In this document: positions 22,703 through 35,568 of the stretch, piece after piece | Layout of the letters: each line of letters opens with the position of its first letter | How positions within the stretch are numbered: position 1 is the first letter of the stretch | Source of the DNA: Augochlora pura | Taxonomy: Eukaryota > Arthropoda > Insecta > Hymenoptera > Halictidae | Length of the DNA: 64,000 bases | Assembly: GCF_028453695.1 (NCBI RefSeq) | Contig: NC_135781.1 | Location: 14,135,640-14,199,639, forward strand | Direction of reading: 5' to 3' | Translations under genes and position numbers: made by a program | The notes under the pieces: model-generated | Databases searched by the model: none | Seen by the model: only the letters and a program-made list of their open reading frames with translations | What the model was told of the DNA's origin: nothing

Positions 22703-25700
22703 TATTTGGTATCTTGGTGTTTTTAAAAACCTAGTAAAACAGTCTTAACGGCCCACTACTCTTAATAGGACCATCCTTAGAACGAGTCTAGAGCTATCTC
22801 CTCCTCTTGAACTTTTATAGCGACTAAAAACCAAGTGCTCGCGTTCGACAGTCTAATTACTATACCACCAGATAAGTTAAAATTAATTTCAGTTACACAT
22901 CTGCCTCATATTTTACAATTTTGTCCAAGGCGGAAGTTATAGAAGAATCTGCTGACAGCAAGATTGGACAACGGCGCGGAGTAAGATTTCCAGGTAAAAA
23001 TCTTTTCGCCGGTAAGAAAGAAATTTCAGAGGATTATTTGCGACGCGATTGAGACCCCGCCCAGGTTCTTATTCTAATGACATCGTACCAAGCGCAAGGT
23101 TCGAGCAACTCGTCCGGACGGACCAGCTTTCCGCGATAAATAAATGAGGAGCAGACGGGGGTTAGGGTGAACGGGACGACGCGGCGTTGGTGTTAAGGGG
23201 GCGTGTGGATGGGTGGGGTGGAGATCCGAGCGGACGGTGCACTCCGAAAATCCTCCCTTAAAGATGCCCGTTGTGCAAACGAGATAGCGGAGTCTTTAGC
23301 CACGGTAGATTTCTTGGGCATACAGACACGGAATGCACGAACTTCCGTAGATTTCCGAGCGTGATTTCGTCCCTTAAGCTGCGGGCTAAAGCTCGTGTAA
23401 TGCGAGACGACTTATAATCAAAGTTAAATGGAGCAAAAATCGCTCTGCGGGAAACACGCGATAAAGGCGCAGTGATTCGCGGTCGGGTATACTTGTTTGC
23501 CGTGTAAGAGGCGAGATTTTGCCGGGAGAGTTCACCCGATGCAGTCGCTGGAGGAAAAGAACAGCCCGGGGAGCCCAGGGCCGAGTAAAAAGAAAACGAA
23601 CTGGCTTCCTCCTCTCATCCTCTCTCTTTCGTCCGGCTAAAAGGACCCGAGGATCTCTGGAGACCCTCGACCGAAGGACCTGGCCGCGTTGTTCCCCCGA
23701 ATCACACTCGAAATCGTTCCCGAACGATAATGGAGTTCCCCAATTTATAGTATCGAATGCTCTAAAATCGGAAACGCCGCATTGTTACAACCACCGGATC
23801 CTCTTATACTCGAGACCCTCTCTGCTCCATCCCTCTATCTCTCTCTTTCTCCCCGTTATGTGTCGTCAGAGGAATTCCGAGGCGACCCACCGACGCGATC
23901 ATAATCGTTCCTATCGATTCTAGAGGATATCGGTCGATTGGTCTACACAGGATTTCGCTCGTTATCCCGCGGATCCTTCGGAACCGCGGAACGCAATTAT
24001 CAGCCTTCTTCTTTGGCACGTAAAATAATACGTGAGAATTAAACACAAAATACTACTCGTTCTCCAACGATTATTTGCTAAATCTCCTTCGTTTAAAGTA
24101 GACAGGCTATAATATTAAATAAAGCTATCACATTTATCCGACGAATTAAATTCTCGACTGGATCGACTTCCATCCGTGTAATCTAATTTTCATTCCCATT
24201 GTTAATCTCACAGTCGGATAATGTAGCACGAGAAAGATAAAGTTGATATTGCCTGCAGCATCGTAAAGTTAATGAATTATTTATACCGAGAAATATATGT
24301 ACACGATTTACATCAATTAATGTGCTCACTTCTTCGCTGAGAAAAATAGTTCAGTCGGAACAAACGGGAATTCGCGCGAAGATCCGCGGTCCAATTATAA
24401 TGCACGACGAACGTCAGTTTCGATATCATATTTTAGCCGAGATCGAACGAGAGCATTTTATCCGAAACATTTCTCGGCATTTTCTCCCCGATTGAACAGC
24501 GCGTTAGGCACATTATCCGAAAATATTCGTCGCGTCGCGGCCGGAATAAATCGCGTGCTCTATCCGCTCCAGCAAAAAGGAGCAACGATTTTAATTCCGG
24601 TACCGCGCGCAAAGCTGTAGAACGCGTGTTTATCGTGCCGGAATCTGGAACCGTAGAGAGCACGCTCAACAACCTAATAACAATCCCTCAGCCGGTGCGC
24701 AAACAAGTAATTCAGTGGGAGGGAATGGAGGGGGGGGGGGGGGGGGGACGCAACACGATAAAGACAAACGGGAAACTCGACGTCCCATAAGGGACCGCCG
24801 AAAGAGGCAATTACTAGCTTTTATTCCAATCGCTTTTGCCAGTTAACAACACCTAAAAGTAGTACATGCCCCGATGGCTATGGAATACAAGGCTCGCATA
24901 CGGAAATCCAGCGCGATGTAGAGTTGGATCCCCGCCAACTAATAGTAAACATCTTGACATCTATATTTGCGCCCGTCTAAATTGCGTTTCGACCACCCGC
25001 TCCTCGCTCGGTTCCCCATTTTCTCTCGGATCTCGCAGGCGAGCCTCTTCTTAGACTGCGCGTCTTGGAATGAAATCAGAATTTCCATTTGGTTCCTTCA
25101 GGTTCCTCCACCCCAGACCCCTCCCTCCGGCCACCTCTCCCCGCTGCAACCCTTTATAACTACGTAATCGCGAGACCGTTCTTTCCTGTGGCACGTGTAT
25201 GCGCCGCGATCTCAACGATTTTCTCCCTTTTTCCCTTCCCCGTTTGCCCCGCAGGACTGCTCCCTTTCCCACAGACCACAACATTACACGGTGGCTTAGT
25301 CCGCGGCCACACGAGAATTGCGGCGGAGATGGTAGATTTTAGCAGGCATTACCACGGTCGCGAGAATGTTAATTTCGAGACGGGGCCGCAGCGAGAAGAA
25401 CTTCTCTATCGACTGTGAATAATTATCGCTGGGAATACGGTCTTATGCTCGATGCCGGCGTTGAAGTGCCACCCCTGGGGCTGGCTCTGGAGAGCAGAGC
25501 TCATTAGTGACCCACCGGTAGCCGCGAGTTCGACATTTTATTTTTCAATAGATGGGGTCTCAAAGGCGCAACTTGCGCGAGTGCAAACACACTGTCAAGA
25601 TGTACTGTGAACTGCGTTAAGCGCAACCATGTGTAAAAGTGAAACCATTAAAAAACGGATCAGATTATTACCTAAGCCGAATGTTTGGTTGTTCATAAAT

Positions 25701-25793
25701 TATATTTCATATTATATTATATTTTATATCATAATTTATATGAATATTTATTCAGGTGGAAGATTGTATGTAAAAGAGTTGCGTAATGTTTTC
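22703..25793. other. No gene recognised
   Basis: The part from about 23000 to 23900 is GC-rich, with frames up to 134 codons (23519-23923, plus) that show no domain. The 24000-24400 part is AT-rich. A CpG-rich part with pyrimidine runs lies at 24400-25450. Apart from the G tract annotated separately, I see no defined element. Confidence 0.4.
24730..24747. repeat. Poly-G tract
   Basis: Eighteen consecutive G follow GGAATGGA. Such tracts are unstable and often misassembled, and they can form quadruplexes. Confidence 0.85.
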
Positions 25794-26034
25794 TTAACAC
25801 ATTGAGCGCCGACAATCGACCACTAAAATCCCCACATAGTTGTAACAATTTATCAAATAAAGCGAAACAAGAAAGTTAATATTTATCATAGGGGAGGCAT
25901 TAGAACTCTTTCGCATCCGACACATTCTATTCAAATTCAATTTGTTCAAATGTATTATAATAAAAATGAATTTTCAAGATTGCTCAGAAATTAGTGTCAC
26001 CCATGTTTGGGTAAAGCGGCGCTCAACGTGTTAA
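25794..26034. mobile_element. TTAA MITE, family E
   Basis: The 241-bp element has TTAA at both ends (25794-25797 and 26031-26034). The ends TTAACACATTGAGCGCCG and, reverse-complemented, TTAACACGTTGAGCGCCG match at 17 of 18 positions. A hairpin with arms CCCA and TGGG (26000-26011) lies inside the right end. This is one of the best-preserved terminal repeats in the window, suggesting a younger copy. Confidence 0.85.
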
Positions 26035-26043
26035 AAACAAAGT

Positions 26044-26258
26044 TTAACCTCTTCAGGGATGAATTTTTATAGTAGGTAACAATCTATTTAATTTTTTCTT
26101 TTTCACTTATCATCCATTTCATATCATTCGATAATGATAGTGATGGTGAATGATATTGATCTGTAGCAAGTAGTTTTTCAACCGATTCTCATTTTCTTTA
26201 CACTTAGAATAATTATAATTTTTAGACATATACGTAATAGTATCCTTAAATAGGTTAA
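26044..26258 (+). mobile_element. TTAA MITE, family F, copy 1
   Basis: The element runs from TTAACCTCTTCAGGGAT (TTAA at 26044) to a right end that reads TTAACCTATTTAAGGAT when reverse-complemented (TTAA at 26255-26258). Its left 37 bases match, in reverse orientation, the right end of the copy at 63212-63439, and the internal TTTACACTTAGxATAATTAT block is shared. It starts only 9 bp after the 25794 element ends. Confidence 0.75.
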
Positions 26259-27992
26259 AGTCGTTCATCACGTATCTATGGACATCGCAATTCTCGTACG
26301 ACGAATGTTTCCAATTTTTATTTTAACCTTGCAATGCATATAGTTGCAGAAATACCAATTTTCAAATTTTATTTGTAGTTTTGTGAGGGTATTGAAATTT
26401 TTTATACCCACAAAGTTATGCATCTCAAAAGTATTAGTATGTACGTCGATCCAGATTAACCTTCCCCTGAAAAATACTAAGTCCATTCGAAGCCGTACAC
26501 GCGTCACAAACACTTCGAAAACAACTTGATTTCACCCATCGAAGACAAAAAAACCATTTACACGAATTGTTCGGACTGAAATTGAATAAATATCTTAATT
26601 TCGTAAATAGTTTCGTTTTTTAAATCATTGTCATAGTAATGCAGAACCAGTTTCCACTAATAAAAATGAAAAGAAAATATATAACAACAAAATGTAATTT
26701 TCATAAAATAATTTCAAATTCTTTAGTACGATTCCGAATCAAATTTTAATCATACAATGGGTATAGGACCATAACCATGAATGAAAATATCAATCTCATA
26801 ATGTATATCCAACTGCAGTTTTTATTTTTCTATAGTTCCGCTATAATTTATTTATTTACTGAAAATATAATCGCGTGATTAATCTCGTGAAATAAATATT
26901 GGTGAAATCAATCTTGTAACACCTTCTGCAGTATGTTCCGATCGCAGTTCGCGCGCGCTTCGCCAAACAGACTCGAAAATGAAGATGACTCACCGGTCAC
27001 GCCGAGATTAGCCGGTCAGCGTGGACGCAGAAAAGATTAGTTCGCTTACCTGCAACAGAAAAACAGAAAGGGTAACGTTGAGCGACGCTCGAATTCGTGG
27101 ACGGCAATTAATTTCGCCGCCCGGGCCAGTTTAGTCGGGCAATCCGCGTAAAAGCGCTAATTCGAAAATATCCTCATAAATATCGCCGGGAAATTTGTCC
27201 GTGCTCGTCGCAATAGGGTCGGCCCCGAAGTTTTGATTTACCGTCGCACGTGCGCGATTTAGCATGTAAATTTATGTGGCTGTGATTTAACGATAAATCT
27301 CGCGACAGTGGAACCCTTAAGCGCGAGACGCTCCTGGAACGTTCCGATACATTACATCGGCGTTAGCAAGCCGATCCTGCCAACGATCGCCATTCAGCTT
27401 CCGGAAATGATATTGTATCAATCATCGCACGCATGTACGAGCAGAGACCGTAAATAATTATCTCGATTATCGAGGTATTCGCGGGAATGAAAATTTTCCC
27501 TTCAGCGAAGCGCTCGACACGCAGCGTGATTCATCTGCGCGCGATTATCCATCGACAACCGCGAAATTCCGCGAACCTGTGGGCGATGCCGTTTATTCTC
27601 TGAGATGGTATCGGCTCCGTAATCTTATCGACATTGCGCAATTAATTGCGAAACTGGAGAACTTGTATTATGGGGAACATTCTTTCGATTTGTGTATTAT
27701 TACGGATGATGCACCTTTATAATTGATAATACGTCTGTCTCATGTGTTCGATCGAAAACCAAGTATTGTACAAACACGTAAAATTATAGTATTTCTCTAG
27801 CATTGTGTCGTAAATAGCAAAATGTATTAATCGTTGGAATTAATGCATTAATGATCAAGCGTACGTACACACCAATCGATTTATTACTATGATTCAATTC
27901 TTCTTCTCGTGTTTCCTTTATTAATATTTTAGGCACACGTAAGTATAACAGAATAGAACAAAGCGTAAGAAGACTACATCCCACTAAACGAT
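26259..27992. other. No gene recognised
   Basis: The 26259-26930 part is AT-rich. The 26940-27660 part is CpG-richer. A 26333 TTAACCTTGCAATGC motif resembles a family A end, but no partner is visible. Frames here are below 85 codons. Confidence 0.4.
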
Positions 27993-28214
27993 TAACACTA
28001 AACGTACCATTACTGGTAGAATGACATAATCTGTTATCTTTCTATTATTTAAATGAAATAGATGCTGTTATGAAAAATGATTCACTATATATCTTCTTTT
28101 ATTTTAACATATATTATGATAAAAATGATTAAAAATCAAAAACAACAAAACCATGTCATTTCTGTACGATGAGATAAACCTGACGCTTTTAGTGCTCGGC
28201 ACATTTAGTATTAA
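27993..28214. mobile_element. TTAA MITE, family G
   Basis: The 222-bp element lies between TTAA at 27993-27996 and 28211-28214. The ends are TTAACACTAAACGTACC and, reverse-complemented, TTAATACTAAATGTGCC. A hairpin TACCA-TTAC-TGGTA lies at 28005-28018, immediately inside the left terminal repeat, an arrangement also seen in families A, B and C. Confidence 0.75.
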
Positions 28215-30328
28215 ATACGTCTTAAACACTTCCTCTATTAATTTCAATTGTCGTAAATTCTTCTGAAACACTTGCTCTTTCATACATGATAGAAACTAAG
28301 CATCCTTCATTTTTAAAGACAGTATAATTATGCTTCGAGATTCCCTCTTTTCAGATGGGATGTACTTTATACACCAATCGTCGTCGTCAGTGCATAAATA
28401 TTCGCAATATAATTAATATGAAAACCCTCTTCTGTCTGCTCTGCAGACGAAAACGATCTGAATTCGAAAAAAATCGCTTGCCATCGACCTTGCGTGACCC
28501 AAAGGATTGTCCGTGGACCCAGGTAACTCCGTAGGGATCGTCACGAACACGGGGGAGGCCCGATGGTTTCTCATTCGAGACAGCGTTTCATTTTCCGCGG
28601 CGAAGTTTCCGGTCATATGTATGCGCGCATGGTGGCCACCATCCAACTAACAAGCGAGTGTACGTGTGTCTATAGAAATTCTCTCTGAAACGCGTCACAA
28701 CGATCACCCGCCGCTTGGCCAATATACGCAAATGAGACGAGATACGATTGACCCATATCCACGATATGCGGCTGGCTTTCCCACCGTGGTTGAGCACCAC
28801 TGTCACCGACAAATGAATGAGTGTGGGCGAACACGTGACTGGGGATTCAAGCATTGCCCCACCTTTGTCGTTCACCATCCCCCCATACCGCCCCTCTGCC
28901 CCTCCGCCGTTTCCACATCCTCCTACAGCATAAATGACTCTTGGCTTTGCCTCCTGTATTACGGTCCGGACATGGTGCGAGCCTGTGTCTGTGTGTTTTG
29001 ATCGTTAGGTGAGGCTAGAACAAGGCCAGTGCCTGCGTTGTAATAGGTTGCGATAGGTAGTGGCCAGATGCTGCGATCGCGCGACTGGGACTCGTTTAAC
29101 TTTCATGGGGTTCCGACTTCTGACATCGATCCGCGTGTTGCTTGTCAAACGGCGCGATAAGCGCTATCCGTCTACGTTAATCCAGACACCGGCTCTCTAC
29201 TGCTACGGTTCTGCCTCCGCGCTTTTCAAGGTGAACCGAAGAAGCTCCTTTCTTCAACCTTTAATACTTAATAACCTTTGGAATATAGTGATTGATGTTT
29301 TAATGCTTTGAGTGCTATGTCTGTCGAGAGTGGAAGACGGAATTATGTGCCTACTTGTCCAGATTCCATCTTGCAATAATATTCTATATTTACAGACCAT
29401 GAAAAATAAATTTTTAGAAATCTGTTCTATGAGGGTTCGAATTGAATTTAAGATTTCGTCGAATACCATGCTACTGAATGGGAACTTAATAACTAATTAA
29501 AAACCGTCGGATTATGGCTAAATGACCAAACTTTAAATGATTGAATGACAGCTCCCTTTTATGTTGTACTACCAGGGGGAGAACACTCCGTATAACTCCT
29601 AATGTATGTTGCTAATTAATGCAGCGGTAATAACATCATATAGACAATATTACAACATTGAAATAAAAACGTCGGTCTTTATAAATAGATTGCGGATCTT
29701 TATGGAAAACAGAAATTTTGTACTCCGATTGTACGAAACAGGAGCTAAATAAAACTGAGTTTCTTCTTTTAATAGCTCCTAAAAGTTGGAAATGCTGTTA
29801 TAACATTTTTAAATTTTTCTGATATCTTCTTTCGTCTATATTTTGTTTACCTATTTTCGTCAGAAATGCATAAAATCTGCAGCTTATTTATAGGAGTTCC
29901 TAATAAATGGTGTAATTAGAGTGTAATTAGACTGCTTCCGATTTTCGATATACTTCTATCTTCAACGTGAAATCATGCGATACAGAAACCCTTGTTTCGT
30001 CGAATTGAAAAAGGTTGTACAAGCTACCAACTTTGATGTTGAATAAGGAATCAACATGGAACACTGCGTTTCTGAAAACGGGGACAAATTTTCCAGACAT
30101 GAATAATTCCAGACCGATTAGTTACAGCGACCAAATACATTTGATTATAACAGCAACAGATAACCAGAGGCGAATGTATTTACTCATTTTCGCTACTCCG
30201 CGTGCCGTGATTAAAAGTTTCGGCGAAAGTCGCGTAAAACGCGCGCCTATTTCCACGATCCAGTCTCGAAAACGGTAAAACACGACGCACCGCAATTCCC
30301 ATTCCGGTTTCTTCGGTATGCACGCGCG
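28215..30328. other. No gene recognised
   Basis: A GC-richer part at 28420-29240 has frames on both strands near 100 codons (28588-28878 minus, 28666-29001 plus) that overlap each other and show no domain. The remainder is AT-rich. No transposon ends were recognised. Confidence 0.4.
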
Positions 30329-30801
30329 TTAACCCCTTGCACTATAATAACGAGTCAGACTCGTGACTAATGTTTCGTGCACTATTCGATAAATATGGCT
30401 GCCAATCATTTCTATTAACCCTTTCACTACGACAGTGTCGTCTGCCGAAGTACTGGCGCTGAACGAAAGTTCACGCCAGAAATGCACAGTGCACGTGATT
30501 TCTGTACATCCGTTTTTCTTAGTTTTAAATAACAACTGTGCTGAATAAAACAATCGTTGCTCTAATGTAACAAGTATATTTACATTTTTAATATAAAAGA
30601 ACCTACATGATTATTAAAATACAAAATACGAAAGGGTTAAATCGAAAGAAAATTTGAATCCCCTGTCATCGAAATCTGGGAATGAAGGTAAATGAGAACA
30701 ATCGGGACACAAGAATCATCTCACGACATCAAGGAAATAATTAAGGACGAAACAGTCGTAATAAAAGTAGCTCTGAAAGACGCAGTAATGCAAGGGGTTA
30801 A
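30329..30801 (+). mobile_element. TTAA MITE, family A, carrying nested element B
   Basis: The left end TTAACCCCTTGCACTATAAT (TTAA 30329-30332) and right end ATGCAAGGGGTTAA (TTAA 30798-30801) are near-perfect terminal repeats. The 15-bp odd palindrome ACGAGTCAGACTCGT lies at 30350-30364. The total is 473 bp. Removing the 222 bp added by element B leaves 251 bp, the same length as the copies at 3210 and 61056. Frames that begin inside this element and run out of it (for example 30692-31063) are therefore not genes. Confidence 0.9.
30415..30640 (+). mobile_element. TTAA MITE, family B, nested in family A
   Basis: The element is bounded by TTAA at 30415-30418 and 30637-30640. Its short terminal repeat is TTAACCCTTTC and GAAAGGGTTAA. 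A 13-bp odd palindrome ACGACAGTGTCGT lies at 30429-30441. Sequence on the two sides rejoins as CTATTAAATCGAAA, exactly as in the uninterrupted copy at 20531-20544. This shows directly that the insertion used and duplicated a TTAA. It is younger than its host element. Confidence 0.9.
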
Positions 30802-32016
30802 GTATAATCGTAATTTCGTCGCGAACAATATTGACCGCATTAATACCCGTGGCAGCGTAGATCCGATGTCGCAAGGAGAGGGACGTCACCGAAAATCGGC
30901 GTATCGACGAATCGATCCGGCATTCGTCGACCCCGTTGGGGCTATCGAGGAGCAAACGCTCGAGTGTAAATACCGCGTGACAAAAGCGGTCGCAGTTCCG
31001 ACCAAATTGGCCTCGAATTTCGAGGGCGCAAAAAAAGATCCGGAAACGCCAGTCCGCGGATAATACGCAGCGACGGCGGCGTCCGCCGCCTCTTCGCAGC
31101 GGAAATTAATTGCCCGCGGCCCGTCAGATGCACTTTTTCACGTTCTAGCGAGTCGGTCGGCTAAAATATCTCGTAACGATACACAGGGCGGCAGGGAGAT
31201 TCGTGCAATTAACACGGCCCTGTTGTCGGCGCCGGGGATGCTCGATTCGCTTCCACGTTTCCGTAGACCGACGAAAATGCTGCGGGGAATTGCCATCCGT
31301 CGATGACGTCAATCCCGTCGATTGCATTTCATCAGAAGAGCCAAAGATCGGTGCTACTTATGTTGTCTGTTATTTTTCACGTCGGCGATACGCTACCGTT
31401 TACTATTATTCCTGGAATAATAAATCGTGACAGGATACGAGGTTTATGTTTCGTTGTTTGTTCAATCAAATTGCATACGTGTTTATTCGTTTTCGCTCCT
31501 ACGTTCTTCTTTTTTTTATTTCGTAATTAAAACTCGTATATTTTCCTGAGTGATAATTGGCTAAAAATCGTATTTTTGTTCGTTAGTACTTGATACACGT
31601 TTTTGGGTAACAAACGAGTACGTACGACCCATTTTCGCCCGTTTGTGGATGATAAATTTGATTAAATTAACAGTAACGTTAAAATATCAATACTGCGACA
31701 ATATTTGTTATTGCCCCATTGTATTGCTTTTTCAGTAAAGGTTAATAATTACACGTGGTAGCGATGCAGCGCGAAGATGAAAGAAACAATTATGTTTAAC
31801 TCTCTCTCTCTCTTAATTAACACCACCGTCGAATTTATAATGAAATCTCAAGTTTCTTTAATTTTCCCCATATTATATCAATTGAAAAGTAAATTTTTAT
31901 GCAAACTCTCTTTTCCATTAATAATTTTATAAATATCTAAAGGAAGGAAAAATTTGCGGACATCGTCTAGAATATTTCCTATGGTGAACGTAAAATAAGA
32001 ACACAATGAACTTTTG

Positions 32017-32222
32017 TTGAACCCTCGACCACAGAGTCCGTACAAAATATGGACTATCTATGTTATACGAAAACGATTCTTGCATTAATTTTATATTATT
32101 AATCGTGTAATTTCATCAATAATAAATTATGAGGTATCATTGATTATCGTATGGTAAATATTGCAATACGTTATTTGGGCGCAACTAATTTTCATCTTAT
32201 GGTTTCAGGTTCGAGGAGTTAA
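32017..32222. mobile_element. Possible degenerate TTAA element
   Basis: The left TTGAACCCTCGACC and the right end, reverse-complemented TTAACTCCTCGAACC, are imperfect inverted repeats about 206 bp apart. A hairpin with arms AGTCC and GGACT lies inside the left end. The left TTAA is altered to TTGA. No second copy is seen here, so the call rests on structure alone. Confidence 0.35.
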
Positions 32223-32699
32223 AGTGTATCTTCTAGCATTCGACGATGTTGCACGCAAATAAATGACAAGATACAATCTAATAACGATTTCAAATGGCGC
32301 AGTGCCGAAAGAGAGGCGTCCAAGTTAGTAAGTCTGGTCATGACTGTAAAAATCTACTGAATCACTGCACATCGACGGTACCGTCGTGCGTCCGCGCCGC
32401 CGCGCCGTGGCAAAGGAAACATTCAAGTCCTGGGAAGCAGGATCTCATTACTAGCCCGTGGATAGTCGGGCAATTAATAATTGCATCGCGGGGAGTCGTT
32501 AACGTGTCCGGACAAACCGCTTTTGAAAGGTAAACGAGAATTCCGGTTCTAATATTTTAACTGGGAAGCCGACACCGTTCCGGTGAAAAATTCCAACGCG
32601 CAAGTTTTCCGCCGTCTCGGCAGATGTACGGTGCGAGGCGAGCGGGCAAAAGCTCGGCTGGCGAAACTCTGGGCACGAGTGGCCATACACAAGCTCGGC

Positions 32700-33080
32700 C
32701 GCGTTTAAGAGCACACGCACGCCCCTGAAGGAGGACGCACGGCTCGTAAAAACGGCGTGGGCACTCGCGGGAGAGAGGCGGACAGAGAACGGTGAAGAGC
32801 GGAGCGAAGAGGTTTCCGGACGCGTTTAACTTTTACGCGCGCGACGCCGCGCCGTTTCGTCGTTTTCGTGCGCGGCCGAAACTCGGTACGCACGCGCCCC
32901 GCGAAGAAACGAGATATAATCGCGGAATAAAAACAACAAAGTGTTCAAGTTTCCCGACGCCCCGCGATTTATGCACGGAACACACTCGAAACGTCCCCCC
33001 TTCCCGATTCTCGTGGTTCACTTTCCAGCCCGCTTCCGGCCCGAGCCAAGCTTCCCCCCCCCCTCTCTCCCTCTCCCTCC

Positions 33081-33119
<39 letters not shown>

Positions 33120-33250
33120 GTGCCCTCTCGACGTCGCGCGCGAGTTACGTTCCGCGGATAAAAAACTTTTATCAAACGCGCTGCCACCGTTACGGTAACA
33201 CGGCTTGTTTTAATCGCACCGCGGGTTGTTACGGCTAAATTGAACCGCTG
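32700..33250. promoter_or_regulatory. GC-rich block with CT tract, possible promoter
   Basis: The block is CpG-dense and ends in a long CT tract. On the opposite strand this reads GAGAG, the binding motif of GAGA-type factors that in insects open promoters. The combination is typical of insect promoters or 5' untranslated exons, but no initiator, TATA box or donor can be fixed, and translated frames are low-complexity. Confidence 0.25.
33081..33119. repeat. (CT)n microsatellite
   Basis: Nearly pure CT dinucleotides run over 39 bp with one TTT interruption, preceded by a C9-rich and CTCC-rich segment from 33051. Confidence 0.9.
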
Positions 33251-33570
33251 AACGACGCCGCGTTTCCACGCTGCAGGCTCGATTACCTCGTTACGGTGCC
33301 GGTTCCTCGATGTCCCTGTTATTTCTACTTGTCACTGCGCAGGTGTCTGAAATACTAAAACACCATCGCTTCCTGTTGTACATATATTCTTGGCCCGCTT
33401 GCGACGGGACCGATATCAGCTGCAGTTAGCGTAGCTCCGCCTAGTGGTTGACATTAGGGATCGTACACGCGTGGACGGAATGAATCTGCGTGTTGAACTT
33501 TTCACACTTCTTACCCGATAATTGAGTTCTCATGTGTTAGTGAATAAACAACTTGACATTGAGTATAATA

Positions 33571-33834
33571 TTAACCCTTAACGGACGACGATTTTTTCGA
33601 CCACGTGAGGTAGCCGGATGAGGCGATTTTCTCATATGTGTCGACTGTCTTGTATATAAATTATTTTAATTTGTATGTAATACAAATAAAATTTATATAC
33701 GATTATGTGCAACTATATACAATTATATAATTTACATACAAATTATCTTAACATAAACACCGCGTGCGTCTCTCGTCCTGCCACGCGAAACACAGTGGTG
33801 ACTGAGTCATCGCTTCTCGTCCGTTAAGTGTTAA
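33571..33834. mobile_element. TTAA MITE, family H
   Basis: The 264-bp element has TTAA at 33571-33574 and 33831-33834. The ends TTAACCCTTAACGGACGA and, reverse-complemented, TTAACACTTAACGGACGA differ at one position. A TGACTGAGTCA palindrome (33799-33809) lies near the right end. The interior is AT-rich and non-coding. Strongly conserved termini suggest a relatively young copy. Confidence 0.85.
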
Positions 33835-35568
33835 CAACAGTGGTATCAGGGTGGGACGGGATTCGTAGTATAATTCAGCAAAGGGGGGTAAACCTACGTG
33901 AAAAAATGAGAAACGAATTTGGTACAACATTATTTCATTGGTTCTNNNNNNNNNNNNNNNNNNNNNNNNNNNNNNNNNNNNNNNNNNNNNNNNNNNNNNN
34001 NNNNNNNNNNNNNNNNNNNNNNNNNNNNNNNNNNNNNNNNNNNNNGTTCGCGTTTGTTAATTCGACGCTCCATGATTTCTAAGAAATGAATCACCGTGTT
34101 ACTCACACGGAACGAATAAATGAAAAGTCGCACGACGGTAGAAAATTAATAGGCAAAATTAAAGGCAATTATTATATCATGCGGGTTATTTGAATTGACA
34201 TGACAACCGCACAAATTTATAGACCGATCTATTATTTTTAATTAAGCGAAACGTTGCATTTTAGTCATAGTTGACGAGATATGAAAGAAGTCTAAGTATG
34301 TGTATTATAGTATTCTATTATAATAATCCACTGTTTCATTACGTATTTTTATGAAAAATAACTTCGATACCGTATTTGGATACATGGACGTGCATGTGAA
34401 AACTGTGAGCACGCATATTTTTCAGAGAGACATTAAACGTCCCGAATGTGTCATTCTGGCTGTTGAAATCATAAAATGTATTTTAGCGAATAACGCGGCC
34501 AAACAATTCTGCGGATACTCGGACATGCGGTTCGGTTTTGCGGGATCGCTTTGACAATTAAATCGTGCTCAAGGATCGCAATAACGTTGCAGGTTGCATC
34601 GCGATAGTGAGACCAAGCGGCGGATCGAATAGGCCGTCCGCCCTTAATTACGATTATTCGCGGGTCGCGTGGGGTGGAAATGTCACCGGGAGAGGGTGCC
34701 GCGTTTCGACGCGTGATTTTTACAGGCCCGATTAGAGTGTCGAATCATTTCCTCTTGCTGGAAGGGGAATTGGTACGCGTCACGGAATGAAATTCTCCGC
34801 GGCGACCAAAACTCGAAAACGCTCTTTCTGCAACGCGGCGCACGTGAATGTTTAACATTCTTGCGATAAATAAGGGCGGCTGATCCAATCTGTTACGTCT
34901 TATCGCCGCGGCAACATTTACGGATTATAATAATTAACGCAGACGACAAACGTCTTGTTCGTAATTTGCGGCGTTCGGTGGTGCGAGCGCCATCTTTCGA
35001 AAATAGTCGCAGAGCGGTCACGAAAGTCAATAATCCGGAACCGCGACGTACTATAAAAGCGGGCCCTTTCAACCGCATATCTGAATATTCCATGTCACCG
35101 TCTACGTGTGCCACCCGCCTAATCTTTAAAGCAAATCGACACGTCAGAATATCGGCGTATTTCCCGACCGCTTTTTCGACCGCCGCCGCAGTCGCCGATT
35201 CGCCCCAAAATCAGGACGAAATTAAAAAAGAATATTTCTTGTTAGTGCAATCTAATTAATGTTACTAGTTGCACGAACTATAAGATTTCCTATCGCCAGT
35301 GCTTATTCAGCAAGTTTTTCGAATATGTTCCAATTAAAAAATAATGATCAGGGTTTAAGGAACTATATCTAAATATATTGACAAAATACTTTGGACCTCA
35401 ATCATCGATATCAACTATGTTATATTTAAACTTAAAATGCTCTTCTGGTTTTTAAAATAGAAAACAATTTCCATGTATATTCTATACATCTTGAAATTTA
35501 TGTTAACTACCAGTCGTATCAAACAAATCAAACATTGATTTTGATCTCAAATGAAATATCGTGATCGT
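33835..35568. other. No gene recognised; contains assembly gap
   Basis: Apart from the gap the stretch is AT-rich to about 34500 and CpG-richer to about 35260. Frames reach 97 codons (34966-35259, plus) with no domain. Confidence 0.4.
33946..34045. other. Assembly gap (100 N)
   Basis: Exactly 100 N, the conventional placeholder for a gap of unknown size. Sequence on the two sides should not be read as contiguous. Confidence 0.98.

Larger units (their letters stand above)
30802..33570. other. No gene recognised; GC-rich block at the right
   Basis: The 30802-31330 part is GC-richer and the 31330-32280 part AT-rich, with a (CT)7 run at about 31800-31813. The 32280-33320 part is GC-rich and contains the CT tract and possible promoter block annotated separately. 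No domain is visible in any frame. Confidence 0.4.

Noticed and set aside
30692..31063. 123-codon plus-strand open frame
   Set aside because: It begins inside the family A element ending at 30801 and shows no domain beyond it.
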